Assembly (NCBI GenBank): GCA_034679345.1
Contig: JAXDAY010000006.1
Coordinates: forward strand, 1 to 42,960
Source of the DNA: JAXDAY01 sp034679345
GTDB taxonomy: Bacteria; Eisenbacteria; RBG-16-71-46; CAIMUX01; VGJL01
DNA: 42,960 bases
Direction of reading: 5' to 3'
The notes below the pieces were generated by a model. The model saw only the letters and a list, made by a program, of their open reading frames with translations, searched no databases and was not told the origin of the DNA. Below, piece by piece: positions 6,884-15,726 of the stretch (its first letter is position 1; the number at the start of each line of letters is the position of its first letter). The position numbers and the translations under genes are program-made.

Positions 6884-9423
6884 CCCATCACGAACCGCAC
6901 GAGCTTGAGGACCTCGAACCAGAGCACGCTCGCAAGACCCGCCCCCACGCAGATCGCCACATCGCTCGCGTGCAGCTTCGAGAATCGGAAGAGCTCGCGC
7001 AGGGCCGGCACCCTCAGGCTCAGCGCGAGAAAGACGATCGCTCCCGCGACGACCAGCCAGAGGGCGAGATTGCGCTCCCGCAGTGCGCCCAGCGCGCTGC
7101 GGGTCCAGGAGCGGTTGATGAGGATGAGCGCCAGATTGGCGACGATGAGGGTCGTGAAGGTGAGCGCCCGCGCCTCGAGCTCGCCCATCTCCCGCCCCAG
7201 GCTAACCGCATAGATCCCGAGGGCGAAGAAGAGCACGCCCAGCCCCTGAAGCAGACTCACGAACAGGACGCCGCGGCTGAAGAGGGCTCTCTCGGGATCG
7301 CGCGGCGGGCGCAGCATGAGATCCTTCTCTCCCCTCTCCGCCTCGAAGACGATGGAGCAGGCCGGGTCGATGATGAGCTCGAGAAAAACGATGTGAACCG
7401 GCAAGAGGACCAGCGGCCAGCCTAGCAGGACCGGCAGGAGCGACATCCCCGCGATCGGCACGTGGATCGCAACGATATAGGCCATCGCCTTCTGGAGGTT
7501 GTCAAAGATCCGCCGGCCCATGCGCACCGCCGCCACGATCGACGAGAAGTCGTCCTGGACCAGGACCAGGCCCGCCGCCTCGCGGGCCACATCGGTCCCG
7601 CGCGAACCCATGGCGATCCCGATGTGGGCCGCCTTCAGCGCCGGCGCGTCGTTCACGCCATCGCCGGTCATGGCGACGATCTCGCCGTTGGCCTTGAGCG
7701 CCTGCACGAGCTTCAGCTTCTGCTCGGGCACCACGCGCGCGAAGACGTTGCAGGCGCCCACCCGCTCCCGCAGCGTCTCCTCATCGATCGAGTCGAGCTC
7801 GGCTCCGGTGATCGCATCCTCCGGCGCGCGCAGCCCGATCGCGCGCGCGATGTGGCGCGCCGTGCCGGGGTAGTCGCCCGTGATCATCACGACCCGGATG
7901 CCGGCCGCGTAGCACTCGGCAATCGCAGCCGGCACCGACTCGCGCACGGGATCGGCCAGGCCGATCAGGCCCAGGAGCTCGAAGTTGAAGTCATGCTGCT
8001 CTCCCGGGAGATCGGGCGCGGAGAATCGCGCCCGCGCGACCCCCAGCACTCGCAGCCCGTCGTCGGCCAGCGCCGCGACGCGCTCGCGCAGTCTCCCCAT
8101 CGCGGCAGCGTCGAGGTGACAGAGATCGGCGATCGCCTCGGGCGCCCCCTTCGCCGCGATCTCGTAGGCCGCCCCGTCGGGCGCGCGCCAGACGTGGGAG
8201 AGGGCGAGCAGCTCGGGTTTCAAGGGGTACTCGTGAACCAGGCTCCAGTCGTCGTGGAGGTGCTCGGTTCTCGCGAGGGAGCGCAGCCCGAGATCCCTGA
8301 GCGCCTTCTCCATCGGGTCGAAGGGATCCTTCTTGCTCGCGAGGATTCCGAACTCCACCACCTCATGGACCGCTTCGGGCAGCTCGGACCTCGAGCCGGC
8401 GCGCACATCGACCGTCGTCTCGCCCGCGAAGAGCTTCGCCACCGACATCCGGTTCTGCGTCAGCGTGCCGGTCTTGTCGACGCAGAGAACCGTTGCCGAG
8501 CCGAGCGTTTCGACCGCAGGGATCCGCCGCGTGAGGACCTGCTGCCGCGCGATCCGCCACGCCCCCAGGGCGAGGAAGATCGTGAGAACGACCGGGAACT
8601 CCTCGGGCAGGACCGCCATCGCGAGCGTGAGCCCCGCAAGGATCCCCTGCAGCCAGTCCCCGCGCGAGAGGCCATAGACCACCACCACGACCGCGCACAT
8701 GGAGAGACCGATCGTGGCGAGCGCGCGCACGAGATGCGCCGTCTGCTTCTGCAGGACCGTCCCCTCGGGCTCGAGGGAATCGAGGGCGCGGCCGATCCTC
8801 CCCATCTCGGTCGCCTCGCCGGTCGCCGCGACGACCGCCACGCCCTGGCCGGAGACGACGAGGGTGCCCGAGAAGAGGAAGGGCGTGTCCTCGCCGCCCG
8901 GGCGCTCCATCGCCATCGCCGGATCCCCGGGGCGCTTGCGCACCGGGACCGATTCGCCGGTCAAGAGCGACTCGTCAACCGCGGGGCCGATCCCCCAGAT
9001 CATGATCGAGTCGGCCGGCACGCGATCGCCCTCGGCAAGGATGATCGTGTCGCCCCGCACGACCTCGCGGCCCGGGATCCGGCGTCGTCGCCCGTCGCGG
9101 ATCACCAGGGCGCGGGGGCTGGACAGGTCGCGCAGCGCTTCGAGCGCGCGCTCGGTCTTGCGCTCCTGGTAGATCGTGATCCCCATCACGACGAAGACGA
9201 ACCCAAGGAGCATCATCGCTTCCTGCAGATCGCCCAGGATCAGGTAGATCGTGCCGCAGCCGACCAGGAGGAGAAACATCGGTTCGCGGATCACGCCCAA
9301 GGCGATCGCCAGGATGTTCCGGCGCCGTGAGGAGGGCAGCTCGTTCGGGCCGTCCGTGTCGAGGCGCTGCGCGGCTTCGGTCTCCGCGAGCCCTTGGATC
9401 GAACGGACGTCGAACTCGGTCAT
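6841..9423 (-). CDS. P-type cation-transporting ATPase
   Basis: This 860-residue P2-like ATPase pumps a cation across the inner membrane at the cost of ATP. The N-terminal cation-ATPase domain is followed by the actuator motif LLTGES, the phosphorylation motif DKTGTLTQ (Asp316) and the hinge TGDGVNDAPALKAAHIG. There are about ten membrane helices, six of them in the C-terminal third. The M4 motif is LPEEFP, where calcium pumps have IPEGLP. M6 reads LELIIDPACS in place of the calcium-pump NLVTDGLPA. The ion is therefore uncertain: Ca2+, Mn2+ or a monovalent cation are all possible. The gene converges on the TPR gene and starts 159 bases from the divergent papain-like protease. Confidence 0.9.
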   Translation of the reverse strand: MTEFDVRSIQGLAETEAAQRLDTDGPNELPSSRRRNILAIALGVIREPMFLLLVGCGTIYLILGDLQEAMMLLGFVFVVMGITIYQERKTERALEALRDLSSPRALVIRDGRRRRIPGREVVRGDTIILAEGDRVPADSIMIWGIGPAVDESLLTGESVPVRKRPGDPAMAMERPGGEDTPFLFSGTLVVSGQGVAVVAATGEATEMGRIGRALDSLEPEGTVLQKQTAHLVRALATIGLSMCAVVVVVYGLSRGDWLQGILAGLTLAMAVLPEEFPVVLTIFLALGAWRIARQQVLTRRIPAVETLGSATVLCVDKTGTLTQNRMSVAKLFAGETTVDVRAGSRSELPEAVHEVVEFGILASKKDPFDPMEKALRDLGLRSLARTEHLHDDWSLVHEYPLKPELLALSHVWRAPDGAAYEIAAKGAPEAIADLCHLDAAAMGRLRERVAALADDGLRVLGVARARFSAPDLPGEQHDFNFELLGLIGLADPVRESVPAAIAECYAAGIRVVMITGDYPGTARHIARAIGLRAPEDAITGAELDSIDEETLRERVGACNVFARVVPEQKLKLVQALKANGEIVAMTGDGVNDAPALKAAHIGIAMGSRGTDVAREAAGLVLVQDDFSSIVAAVRMGRRIFDNLQKAMAYIVAIHVPIAGMSLLPVLLGWPLVLLPVHIVFLELIIDPACSIVFEAERGEKDLMLRPPRDPERALFSRGVLFVSLLQGLGVLFFALGIYAVSLGREMGELEARALTFTTLIVANLALILINRSWTRSALGALRERNLALWLVVAGAIVFLALSLRVPALRELFRFSKLHASDVAICVGAGLASVLWFEVLKLVRFVMGQRQRASISTSRAR

Positions 9424-9582
9424 TTCCCTCGTCCCTCCCCCGACCCCATTCGCAGGTCCGAGCCATCGTACGCCGCCTGCCCCCGTCGTTCATCTGCTTG
9501 GAATCCCCCTCCGGCCGATCTAGGATCGTTCTGGAAGACCTGCCGGGAACGGGTTTCCGCGACCCGTCGATCAGGGGGCACC

Positions 9583-11655
9583 ATGCGCCGAGCCTCGTTT
9601 CTACCCGCCGCCCTCTTTGCGCTGATGGCGATGATCCCCGCCGTGACCGCATCCGCTGAGGAGGAGATCTCGCTCGATCAGGTCCGCGAGATGATTGCCC
9701 GCCAAGGTCTGCCCTGGACCGCCGGGGAGACGAGCGTCTCCGATATGGACTGGAGCGAATTCCAGGAGATGCTCACCTTCCGCGTCCCGCCGGAGTACGA
9801 CCAGATCCCGAAGGTGGATCTCTCGCGGGCGGCCGGCCGCAAGCTCGCCCTCCCCACGCGCTGGGACTGGCGCGAGCACGACGCTGCGACTCCCGTGAAG
9901 GACCAAGGGAGGTGCGGAAGCTGCTGGGCGTTCGCCACGATCGGCGCCGTGGAAGCGTGCGCCCGGATCCACGATCGGGTGATCTACGACCTGAGCGAGC
10001 AGCAGCTTCTCTCCTGCAATCTCGCCGGATACGGGTGCGACGGCGGCTTCTGGGACGGGTGCCTGGAGGTCTTCCAGCGCCAGGGATCGGTGAGCGAGGA
10101 GTGCATGCCCTACCTCGCAAACGACCAGGTCGAATGCGCCGCGGAGCATTGCCAACCGGTCGCGCGAGTGAGCGATCTCATCTACATCGAGCCTAATGTC
10201 GCCTCGATCCAGGCCGCCGTGTATGAATACGGCCCGATCGTCTGCGCCATGGCGGTGACCGATGACTTCAAGTACTACCAGGGAGGCTGCTACACCAATG
10301 ACAACTCCAATGAAGTCAACCATGCCGTCGTGATCGTCGGCTGGGACGACGAGCTGTGCGGGGGCGCCTGGATCTGCAAGAACAGCTGGAGCGAGGGCTG
10401 GGGCGCCTCTGGCTACTTCAACATCCGATACGGGACGTCGAGGATCGGCGACACGCCCGCCGTCTGGGTCCACGAGCCGGGGCGGGTCATCCACTTCGTG
10501 CACGAGCCGCTCGAGACCACCCTCGATGACAGCCGCGCCTTCGACGTGACGACGCGGATCTACACCAACGGCTCGATCCCGCTCGTGAGCGACTCTCTCG
10601 AGCTCCGCTACCGCGTCGACCGGGGCGACTGGAATGAGGTGCCGCTCGAGCCCGCCGTGGAACCCGGCTACTGGACAGCGCGGATTCCGCGGCAGGCGAA
10701 GCCCGCATCGATCGAGTACTACTTCCGCGCCGCCGACAGCCTCGGCAGCGTCGGGACCTCGCCCGGCGAGGCTCCCGAAAGCCTCTACTGCTTCGACCTG
10801 GCCAGGGACTGGGCGAGTTTCGAGGGGAACGAGATTGCCGCGTGGCGTGTCGGCGACCCCGGGGACAGCGCCTCGTCGGGGATCTGGGAATGCGTGGAGC
10901 CGATCGGGACCGAGGCCCAGCCCGGGGAGGACCACTCGCTGACCGGATCCCGGTGCTGGGTGACCGGACAGCACGAGGAGGGGCAGCCGGATACTGGATG
11001 GAATGACGTCGACGGCGGCCGCACCACCCTCTACAGCCCGATTTACGACCTCTCCTGGAGCGCGCGAGCGGAGGTCAAGTACGCCCGGTGGTTCTCGAAC
11101 GACAAGGGGGCCCTCGGTGAGGAGGATCCCTGGGTCGTCCAGGCGAGGAGCGATGATGGCCCCTGGGTCGACATCGAGAACACACGGAAGTCGAGCAACG
11201 CCTGGGTGGTCGTCGAGGCCGATCTGATCGAGGTGCTCGGTCCCGAGCTGGGAGAAGTCCAGGTGCGGTTCATCGCCGCCGACCTGGGCGGTGGATCCTG
11301 CGTGGAGGCCGCGATCGACGATTTCGCCGTGCTCGCCGAATCGGAGGAGGACTGCGCCGTCCGCTCCCTCTGCGGCGAGCCGATCCACGTCTCGACGCCG
11401 TCACCGAATCCTGTGAAGGATGGGGCGGCCCTCATGGTCGTCATGGGCGAGGAGCGAGCCGGCCGCATCGCGGTCTATGGGCCGGACGGTCGACTCGTGA
11501 AAGTCATCCAGCCCGAGGTCCTCCGCCGCGGGGAGAACGCCATCTTCTGGGACGGAAAGAACGAAGCTGGGCGGAGAGTGCCATCGGGCATCTATTACAT
11601 GAGAGTCGAGGCCGGGCACCCGACCGTCACTTCCAAGATCACCGTGATCCGGTGA
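9583..11655 (+). CDS. Secreted papain-family (C1A) cysteine protease with T9SS-type sorting domain
   Basis: The ATG at 9583 begins a clear signal peptide (MRRASFLPAALFALM). Longer readings upstream have no such signal. The 690-residue protein has a short propeptide, then a C1A domain (about 85-300): Gln108 of the oxyanion hole, nucleophile Cys114 in GRCGSCWAF, His247 in NHAVVIVGW and Asn267 in KNSWSEGWG. All catalytic residues are present. Beta-rich domains follow, including one resembling an immune-inhibitor/MAM-like sandwich. A FlgD-like sorting domain closes the protein (PNPVKDGAA to SKITVIR). It probably degrades protein outside the cell after export through a T9SS-like route. Confidence 0.9.
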   Translation: MRRASFLPAALFALMAMIPAVTASAEEEISLDQVREMIARQGLPWTAGETSVSDMDWSEFQEMLTFRVPPEYDQIPKVDLSRAAGRKLALPTRWDWREHDAATPVKDQGRCGSCWAFATIGAVEACARIHDRVIYDLSEQQLLSCNLAGYGCDGGFWDGCLEVFQRQGSVSEECMPYLANDQVECAAEHCQPVARVSDLIYIEPNVASIQAAVYEYGPIVCAMAVTDDFKYYQGGCYTNDNSNEVNHAVVIVGWDDELCGGAWICKNSWSEGWGASGYFNIRYGTSRIGDTPAVWVHEPGRVIHFVHEPLETTLDDSRAFDVTTRIYTNGSIPLVSDSLELRYRVDRGDWNEVPLEPAVEPGYWTARIPRQAKPASIEYYFRAADSLGSVGTSPGEAPESLYCFDLARDWASFEGNEIAAWRVGDPGDSASSGIWECVEPIGTEAQPGEDHSLTGSRCWVTGQHEEGQPDTGWNDVDGGRTTLYSPIYDLSWSARAEVKYARWFSNDKGALGEEDPWVVQARSDDGPWVDIENTRKSSNAWVVVEADLIEVLGPELGEVQVRFIAADLGGGSCVEAAIDDFAVLAESEEDCAVRSLCGEPIHVSTPSPNPVKDGAALMVVMGEERAGRIAVYGPDGRLVKVIQPEVLRRGENAIFWDGKNEAGRRVPSGIYYMRVEAGHPTVTSKITVIR

Positions 11656-11746
11656 AGCCCCGCTTTAGGCGGTTATGTGTGCTTGTCGGCGCGATCGGGC
11701 ATTCGTAGCGCTCATGTCAGCCACATCGATACGGATCCAAGCCCGT

Positions 11747-12292
11747 CTATGAGCCACTTGCGAGCTTCGGACGGGGTTGGCTTGCGTCCCCGTCGAACTC
11801 CGCGCACGGTGGGGGCTGGTCGCGACCGACGACCCCGATTCGGATGTCGGCGCGGGCGTACGACTCCGGACGGACGGGGATTCCCGCCAGGCCACGCATG
11901 AGTGCGAGCTGCCCCAGGTGCGTCAAGGCATCCGCGATCGGCCCTTGGAAGATCACTTCCGGGCTGCGGCTCTCGGGGAGATTCTCGGTGAGCGCCTGGT
12001 CGAGGGCGGCCATCCGATCGAAGAAACGGTCGGCTGCTTCGGCCCACGTAGCGGCGTGCTCGGGCTGCCAGCGGGACTCGCCCCGGGCCATGCTCTCGGC
12101 CCAATCGATCAAGTCGCTCATGTGGCAAAGGATCTGGATGGGCGCCCGGCTCGAGTGCGAGAGGCGCATGTGGGGAAATCCGCCGGGGGTCTCCCGGAGG
12201 ACCTTTTCGGCGCGGTAGGCGAGAGTGGCCACCGTGTGCCGGAGGAACTGCCGCGCGTCGGTGGTGCCATGGGTCGGCTGGTCTTTATTCAT
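11747..12292 (-). CDS. DinB-like four-helix protein
   Basis: This 181-residue cytoplasmic protein shows the DinB/YfiT helical-bundle pattern. The N-terminal helix contains RQFLRHTVATLAYRAEK. ILCHMSDLIDWAESMARGE is the usual H-x3-D helix. ADALTHLGQLALMRGLAG is the third metal-helix segment. The histidines in these three segments are the expected metal ligands. Members act as metal-dependent thiol transferases or hydrolases, but the substrate is not visible here. The C-terminal 40 residues are Pro-rich and not typical. It is convergent with the papain gene (gap 91 bases, no strong terminator seen). Confidence 0.75.
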   Translation of the reverse strand: MNKDQPTHGTTDARQFLRHTVATLAYRAEKVLRETPGGFPHMRLSHSSRAPIQILCHMSDLIDWAESMARGESRWQPEHAATWAEAADRFFDRMAALDQALTENLPESRSPEVIFQGPIADALTHLGQLALMRGLAGIPVRPESYARADIRIGVVGRDQPPPCAEFDGDASQPRPKLASGS

Positions 12293-12436
12293 CGGTCTTC
12301 GCTCCTACCTTCCAGGATTCGTGGACAAGGATCTGATGGGCCACCTCTGCGGCCACCCGAGATGATAGAGCACGCAGGCCCCTGAGGTCAGGAGTCCCCC
12401 TGTCGCTGATTCGTCGGGACAATGATATTAAATGAC

Positions 12437-12466
12437 TTGACACTGTATATCGCTAAGTCTTATCCT
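12437..12466 (+). promoter_or_regulatory. Candidate sigma-70-type promoter
   Basis: A consensus TTGACA (12437-12442) is followed 17-18 bases later by TTATCC/TATCCT (12460-12466), inside the most AT-rich stretch between 11.7 and 13 kb. It points toward the small gene at 12542 and the regulator at 12941. Confidence 0.5.
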
Positions 12467-12541
12467 TGCCGGCGTCAAGTCGGGGTTGAGCCGGAACGGC
12501 CTGAGCCCCCCTTTCAGGCCCCCCCTGGAGGTAGTCGTTCG

Positions 12542-12898
12542 ATGAATCGTTCTCGGTCCGGGAACATCGCCTCCTTCATCGAGGTCACTCTCTGCGCGGT
12601 CACATTTGCCATCGTCGTCTCGGCGCTTTCGCCGTCCGTGTCGTCCGCCCGCCTGCACCCACCCGTCCAGTACTTCACCGATGGCGGGGGGGATGAATTT
12701 CCTGAGGGCATTGCTCTGCCAGTAGATGGCGATTTGTCAGGCCGCGGGATCGGTACCGATCAGGCGAGCAGATCCGGTGAATCGAGTGGCGGAGTAGCAG
12801 CCATTGAGGTCTCGCCTACTCCCACGGCCGGGGAGGAAACGATTAAAGCGGGTTTGGGCTCTTGGCTATTGATTCAACTGTGGGTTCTTCAACTCTAG
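12542..12898 (+). CDS. Small exported or membrane-anchored protein of unknown function
   Basis: The ATG at 12542 follows TGGAGGTAG. An upstream ATG at 12422 lies inside the promoter stretch and is less likely. The 118-residue product has a hydrophobic segment at residues 10-36 (IEVTLCAVTFAIVVSALS), then a Gly/Ser-rich acidic region and a short hydrophobic end (SWLLIQLWVLQL). I do not recognise the family. It ends 42 bases before the sigma-54 activator on the same strand, so it may be its sensory partner or signal. That is inference from context. Confidence 0.6.
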   Translation: MNRSRSGNIASFIEVTLCAVTFAIVVSALSPSVSSARLHPPVQYFTDGGGDEFPEGIALPVDGDLSGRGIGTDQASRSGESSGGVAAIEVSPTPTAGEETIKAGLGSWLLIQLWVLQL

Positions 12899-12940
12899 AT
12901 AGGGGCACTGGGGAATGATGTCCTCGGACCGTCTTACGAC

Positions 12941-15247
12941 ATGAGCGACTTGAGAGGGCCAGAGTCGGCTCAGCCGCAGACAGGAAGGGAGGCATCCTCC
13001 CAGGCACGCCTCGCGCAGATCTACCTGGACTCCGGTGCGTTAGGCGATGCCGAGAAGGCTGCTCGTCTTGCCCTCGAGAGGGACCCCGGAGACTCGTACG
13101 CAGCAGTGCTGTTGTCTGAATCATTGATTCTCCTTGGTAGGAGCGATGAAGCTAAGTGGTATCGCGGGCAGGTCATTCCATCATCGGATCCTCGGCTTGC
13201 CGCGCAGATCCGGCTCTTGGATGCCCGGATCATGCTTAGTGAGGGGATGTTCGCTCACTGCATCGAGACCTTCGGGGCATTGGTCGAGAGTGAGGCAGGT
13301 TGCGTCGCCGATGTGCGTCTCACAACTGCGCTCGCGACCTGCTACGTCCGGTTGCGTGACATGAATCGAGCGCGAGCGGCATTCGAATGGACGATCGCGC
13401 AGGCAGAACGCTTCGGCTGGAGTGAAGGCGTAGCCGACGGCCTGATGAGCATAGCTTTGATCGATCGCATTGAAGGCCAATGGACTCGGGCGGACGGGCT
13501 TCTGCTCAGGGCCCGCGAGATCTTCATCAGGCTCGGCCTGTCCCGCAAGTACATCATGGCCACGCTCAACCTCGGTCTCCAACGCCTCTGGCGGGGTCAC
13601 CTGACTTTCGCCGAGGAGGCTCTCAGAGAGGCCTCGCGTCTTGCGGTCGAGATCGGCGACATCCAGCTGGAAACCTCCGCCCGAGCGGATCGGGGACTTG
13701 CGCTCACCAGATTGGGTCGGACCGAGGAGGCGCGCGCTGAAATGGCCAAGGCGCTTCGCCTCGCGCGCCGCCAGGCATCTCCTCGCCGCCTTGCGATCGC
13801 CCTTGAGTACACCGGGGAGCTCCATCTCGCTCTCGGCGCATTCGATCGTGCCGGCGCGGCGCTGTCTCGGGCGCTTGCGATCGCGAATCGGATCGCCCCG
13901 GACGGCGACATCGTGCCCGAAGTCCTCAGAAGACAGGCCGAGGTCGGGCTCGCGCTCGGGGATCTGGATAGAGCCGCGTCGTTGGCGGGCGAGTCGCAAG
14001 AGAAGGCGGAGCGGCTGGGTGACCGCTACGAACTCGCAACAGCCCTGCGCGTCCAAGCGCAGATCCGGCAGACCCGCGGAGATGCCGAGGGCTCGCGCGA
14101 CCTCCTGGTGACGGCATTGGCGATCCTCGACGAGCTGGGTGAGACATACGAGAGGGACCGCATCGCCCGGCTGCTCGAGGATCCCGAGATGGCCGGCTCG
14201 GATCCGATCGCCGATGAGCCGCCCACCGTGACGTCTTCCGAAATGGCCGTGCCCTTCATCGCGCATGGCGCAAGCCGGAAGGCGATGGTCGGCCTTCTTC
14301 GCAAACACGGGATGATCGGCACAAGCAAGGCCATGTCGGACTTGATGCGGGAGATCACCCAGATCGCCTCTCTGGACATGCCCGTGCTGATCGAGGGCGA
14401 GACTGGGACCGGCAAGGAGTTGGTCGCGCGCGCGATCCACGAGATCGGGGCATGGTCCCGCGGTCCGTTGGTCGCATTCAACTGCGCGACCTGTCCCTCG
14501 GAACTCCTGGATGCGGAGCTCTTTGGGCACACTCGCGGAGCCTATACGGGGGCTCTGGCGCGACGCGACGGCCTCGTCCGAACGGCGGAGAACGGCACGC
14601 TGTTCCTGGATGAGTTCGGCGAGTTGAAGGCGGAGTCCCAGGCGCGATTGCTCAGGTTCTTGGACTCCGGAGAGATCAGACCCCTGGGGAGCGACGAGGC
14701 GTATCGCGTGCGGGTCCGAGTCATCGCAGCGACCCACGTCAACCTCGAGGAGATGATCCAGAGCCGGCGCTTCCGGCGTGATCTCTACTTCCGACTCGCC
14801 GGGCTGCGGCTTGAGCTGCCCCCGCTTCGCGAGCGCAGGGGCGACATCCGACAGCTCATCCTCCACTTCGTCGATGAAGCGTGCAAGGCGATGCGACCGC
14901 AGTTCGCGGGGCTCAGCGATAGCGTCATCCGTGCGATGGAAGTGGCGCCCTGGCCCGGCAACATCCGCCAGCTCAAGTCCGAGATCCATCGAATTGTCGC
15001 AACCGCGCCTCCGGGTCGGATCGTGGATCAGTGGGCCCCAGAGGGCGGCGGCCTCGCTCAAATGCCGCTGAGCAGGGACGAGGCAGCCAAGATCCTAGCC
15101 GACCCCGATCGCGTGAGGGCGATCCTCCGCGACCACGATGGGCACGTGTTTCAGGTCGCCCACGCGCTCGGCGTCTCGAAGGGACACCTCTACCGCGTCA
15201 TGAAGCGCCATCGCATCTCCCCGCCGGTTCGCGGCGGCCACGACTAG
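12941..15247 (+). CDS. TPR-domain sigma-54-dependent transcriptional activator
   Basis: This 768-residue regulator opens promoters held by RNA polymerase-sigma-54. Residues 20-420 are TPR-like helical repeats, in place of the more usual receiver or GAF domain. The AAA+ domain (about 450-690) has Walker A GETGTGKE (486-493), the sigma-54 contact loop GAYTGA (533-538), Walker B TLFLDEFG (Asp557, Glu558), and arginine-finger and sensor segments (RFRRDLYFRL). The C-terminus has a Fis-type helix-turn-helix (VAHALGVSKGHLYRVMKRH). No clear ribosome site precedes ATG 12941. A ten-codon reading frame (12915-12944) ends with its TGA overlapping this ATG, which suggests coupled translation. A sigma-54 promoter lies 160 bases downstream. 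Confidence 0.9.
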   Translation: MSDLRGPESAQPQTGREASSQARLAQIYLDSGALGDAEKAARLALERDPGDSYAAVLLSESLILLGRSDEAKWYRGQVIPSSDPRLAAQIRLLDARIMLSEGMFAHCIETFGALVESEAGCVADVRLTTALATCYVRLRDMNRARAAFEWTIAQAERFGWSEGVADGLMSIALIDRIEGQWTRADGLLLRAREIFIRLGLSRKYIMATLNLGLQRLWRGHLTFAEEALREASRLAVEIGDIQLETSARADRGLALTRLGRTEEARAEMAKALRLARRQASPRRLAIALEYTGELHLALGAFDRAGAALSRALAIANRIAPDGDIVPEVLRRQAEVGLALGDLDRAASLAGESQEKAERLGDRYELATALRVQAQIRQTRGDAEGSRDLLVTALAILDELGETYERDRIARLLEDPEMAGSDPIADEPPTVTSSEMAVPFIAHGASRKAMVGLLRKHGMIGTSKAMSDLMREITQIASLDMPVLIEGETGTGKELVARAIHEIGAWSRGPLVAFNCATCPSELLDAELFGHTRGAYTGALARRDGLVRTAENGTLFLDEFGELKAESQARLLRFLDSGEIRPLGSDEAYRVRVRVIAATHVNLEEMIQSRRFRRDLYFRLAGLRLELPPLRERRGDIRQLILHFVDEACKAMRPQFAGLSDSVIRAMEVAPWPGNIRQLKSEIHRIVATAPPGRIVDQWAPEGGGLAQMPLSRDEAAKILADPDRVRAILRDHDGHVFQVAHALGVSKGHLYRVMKRHRISPPVRGGHD

Positions 15248-15273
15248 ATCCCCTACGACGGAGCGGGGGTGGA

Positions 15274-15315
15274 GGCGTCGAGCGTACGTCGCCCAGGTGT
15301 CGCGCTCTCGACGCC
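15274..15315 (+). terminator. Hairpin at the end of the sigma-54 activator gene
   Basis: GGCGTCGAG (15274-15282) pairs perfectly with CTCGACGCC (15307-15315). There is no T-run, so intrinsic termination is uncertain. It separates the activator from the sigma-54 promoter downstream. Confidence 0.45.
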
Positions 15316-15407
15316 GGCTTGAATCCCAAACTACCCTCGACGGCCCAATCCATTATTGAACAACGCGATAGGAGGCCGCTCCCCCTGCGCCGTACCCATC
15401 CGGCACA

Positions 15408-15423
15408 TGGCCCGTGAGTTGCT
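15408..15423 (+). promoter_or_regulatory. Sigma-54 (-24/-12) promoter
   Basis: TGGCCCGTGAGTTGCT has the invariant GG (15409-15410) and GC (15421-15422) with exactly 10 bases between them. It matches the consensus TGGCACG-N4-TTGCW at most positions. The start of transcription would be near 15434, leaving a leader of about 57 bases before the ATG at 15491. It directly follows the gene for a sigma-54 activator. Confidence 0.75.
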
Positions 15424-15490
15424 TCATCCCCCATCCGAGCCTCCCAAGCTGCACACGCTCAAGATCCAAATCAAAGAAGGAGGCAGATTC

Positions 15491-15724
15491 ATGCTCTCGA
15501 AGTGCGGAACTCTCATTGCCATCGCGGCACTCACGGTTCTGATCGGAATCACCGCCCCCATCCTGACCTCGGCGCCCCTGGCGGTCGATCTCCCCAGTCA
15601 CTGCAACGACCTACTCGACGGCGACTGCGATCAACCCCTCCGGTGCCTCGCTCTGTGCTTCATGGAGCTCGCCGGGCTCTACGACTTCTGCGAGCGCTTC
15701 CCGAACGACCCCCGGTGCATGTAG
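15491..15724 (+). CDS. Small secreted cysteine-rich protein
   Basis: The ATG at 15491 follows AAGGAGG at good spacing and is preferred to longer readings. The 77-residue product has an N-terminal signal segment (LIAIAALTVLIGITAP) and a mature part of about 45 residues with six Cys (SHC, GDC, RC, LC, FC, RC). This pattern suits a disulfide-bonded peptide. The family is not recognised. It is the first gene after the sigma-54 promoter, and its stop is two bases from the next ATG. A signal peptide or small toxin is possible, but neither is shown. Confidence 0.7.
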   Translation: MLSKCGTLIAIAALTVLIGITAPILTSAPLAVDLPSHCNDLLDGDCDQPLRCLALCFMELAGLYDFCERFPNDPRCM

Positions 15725-15726
15725 TT

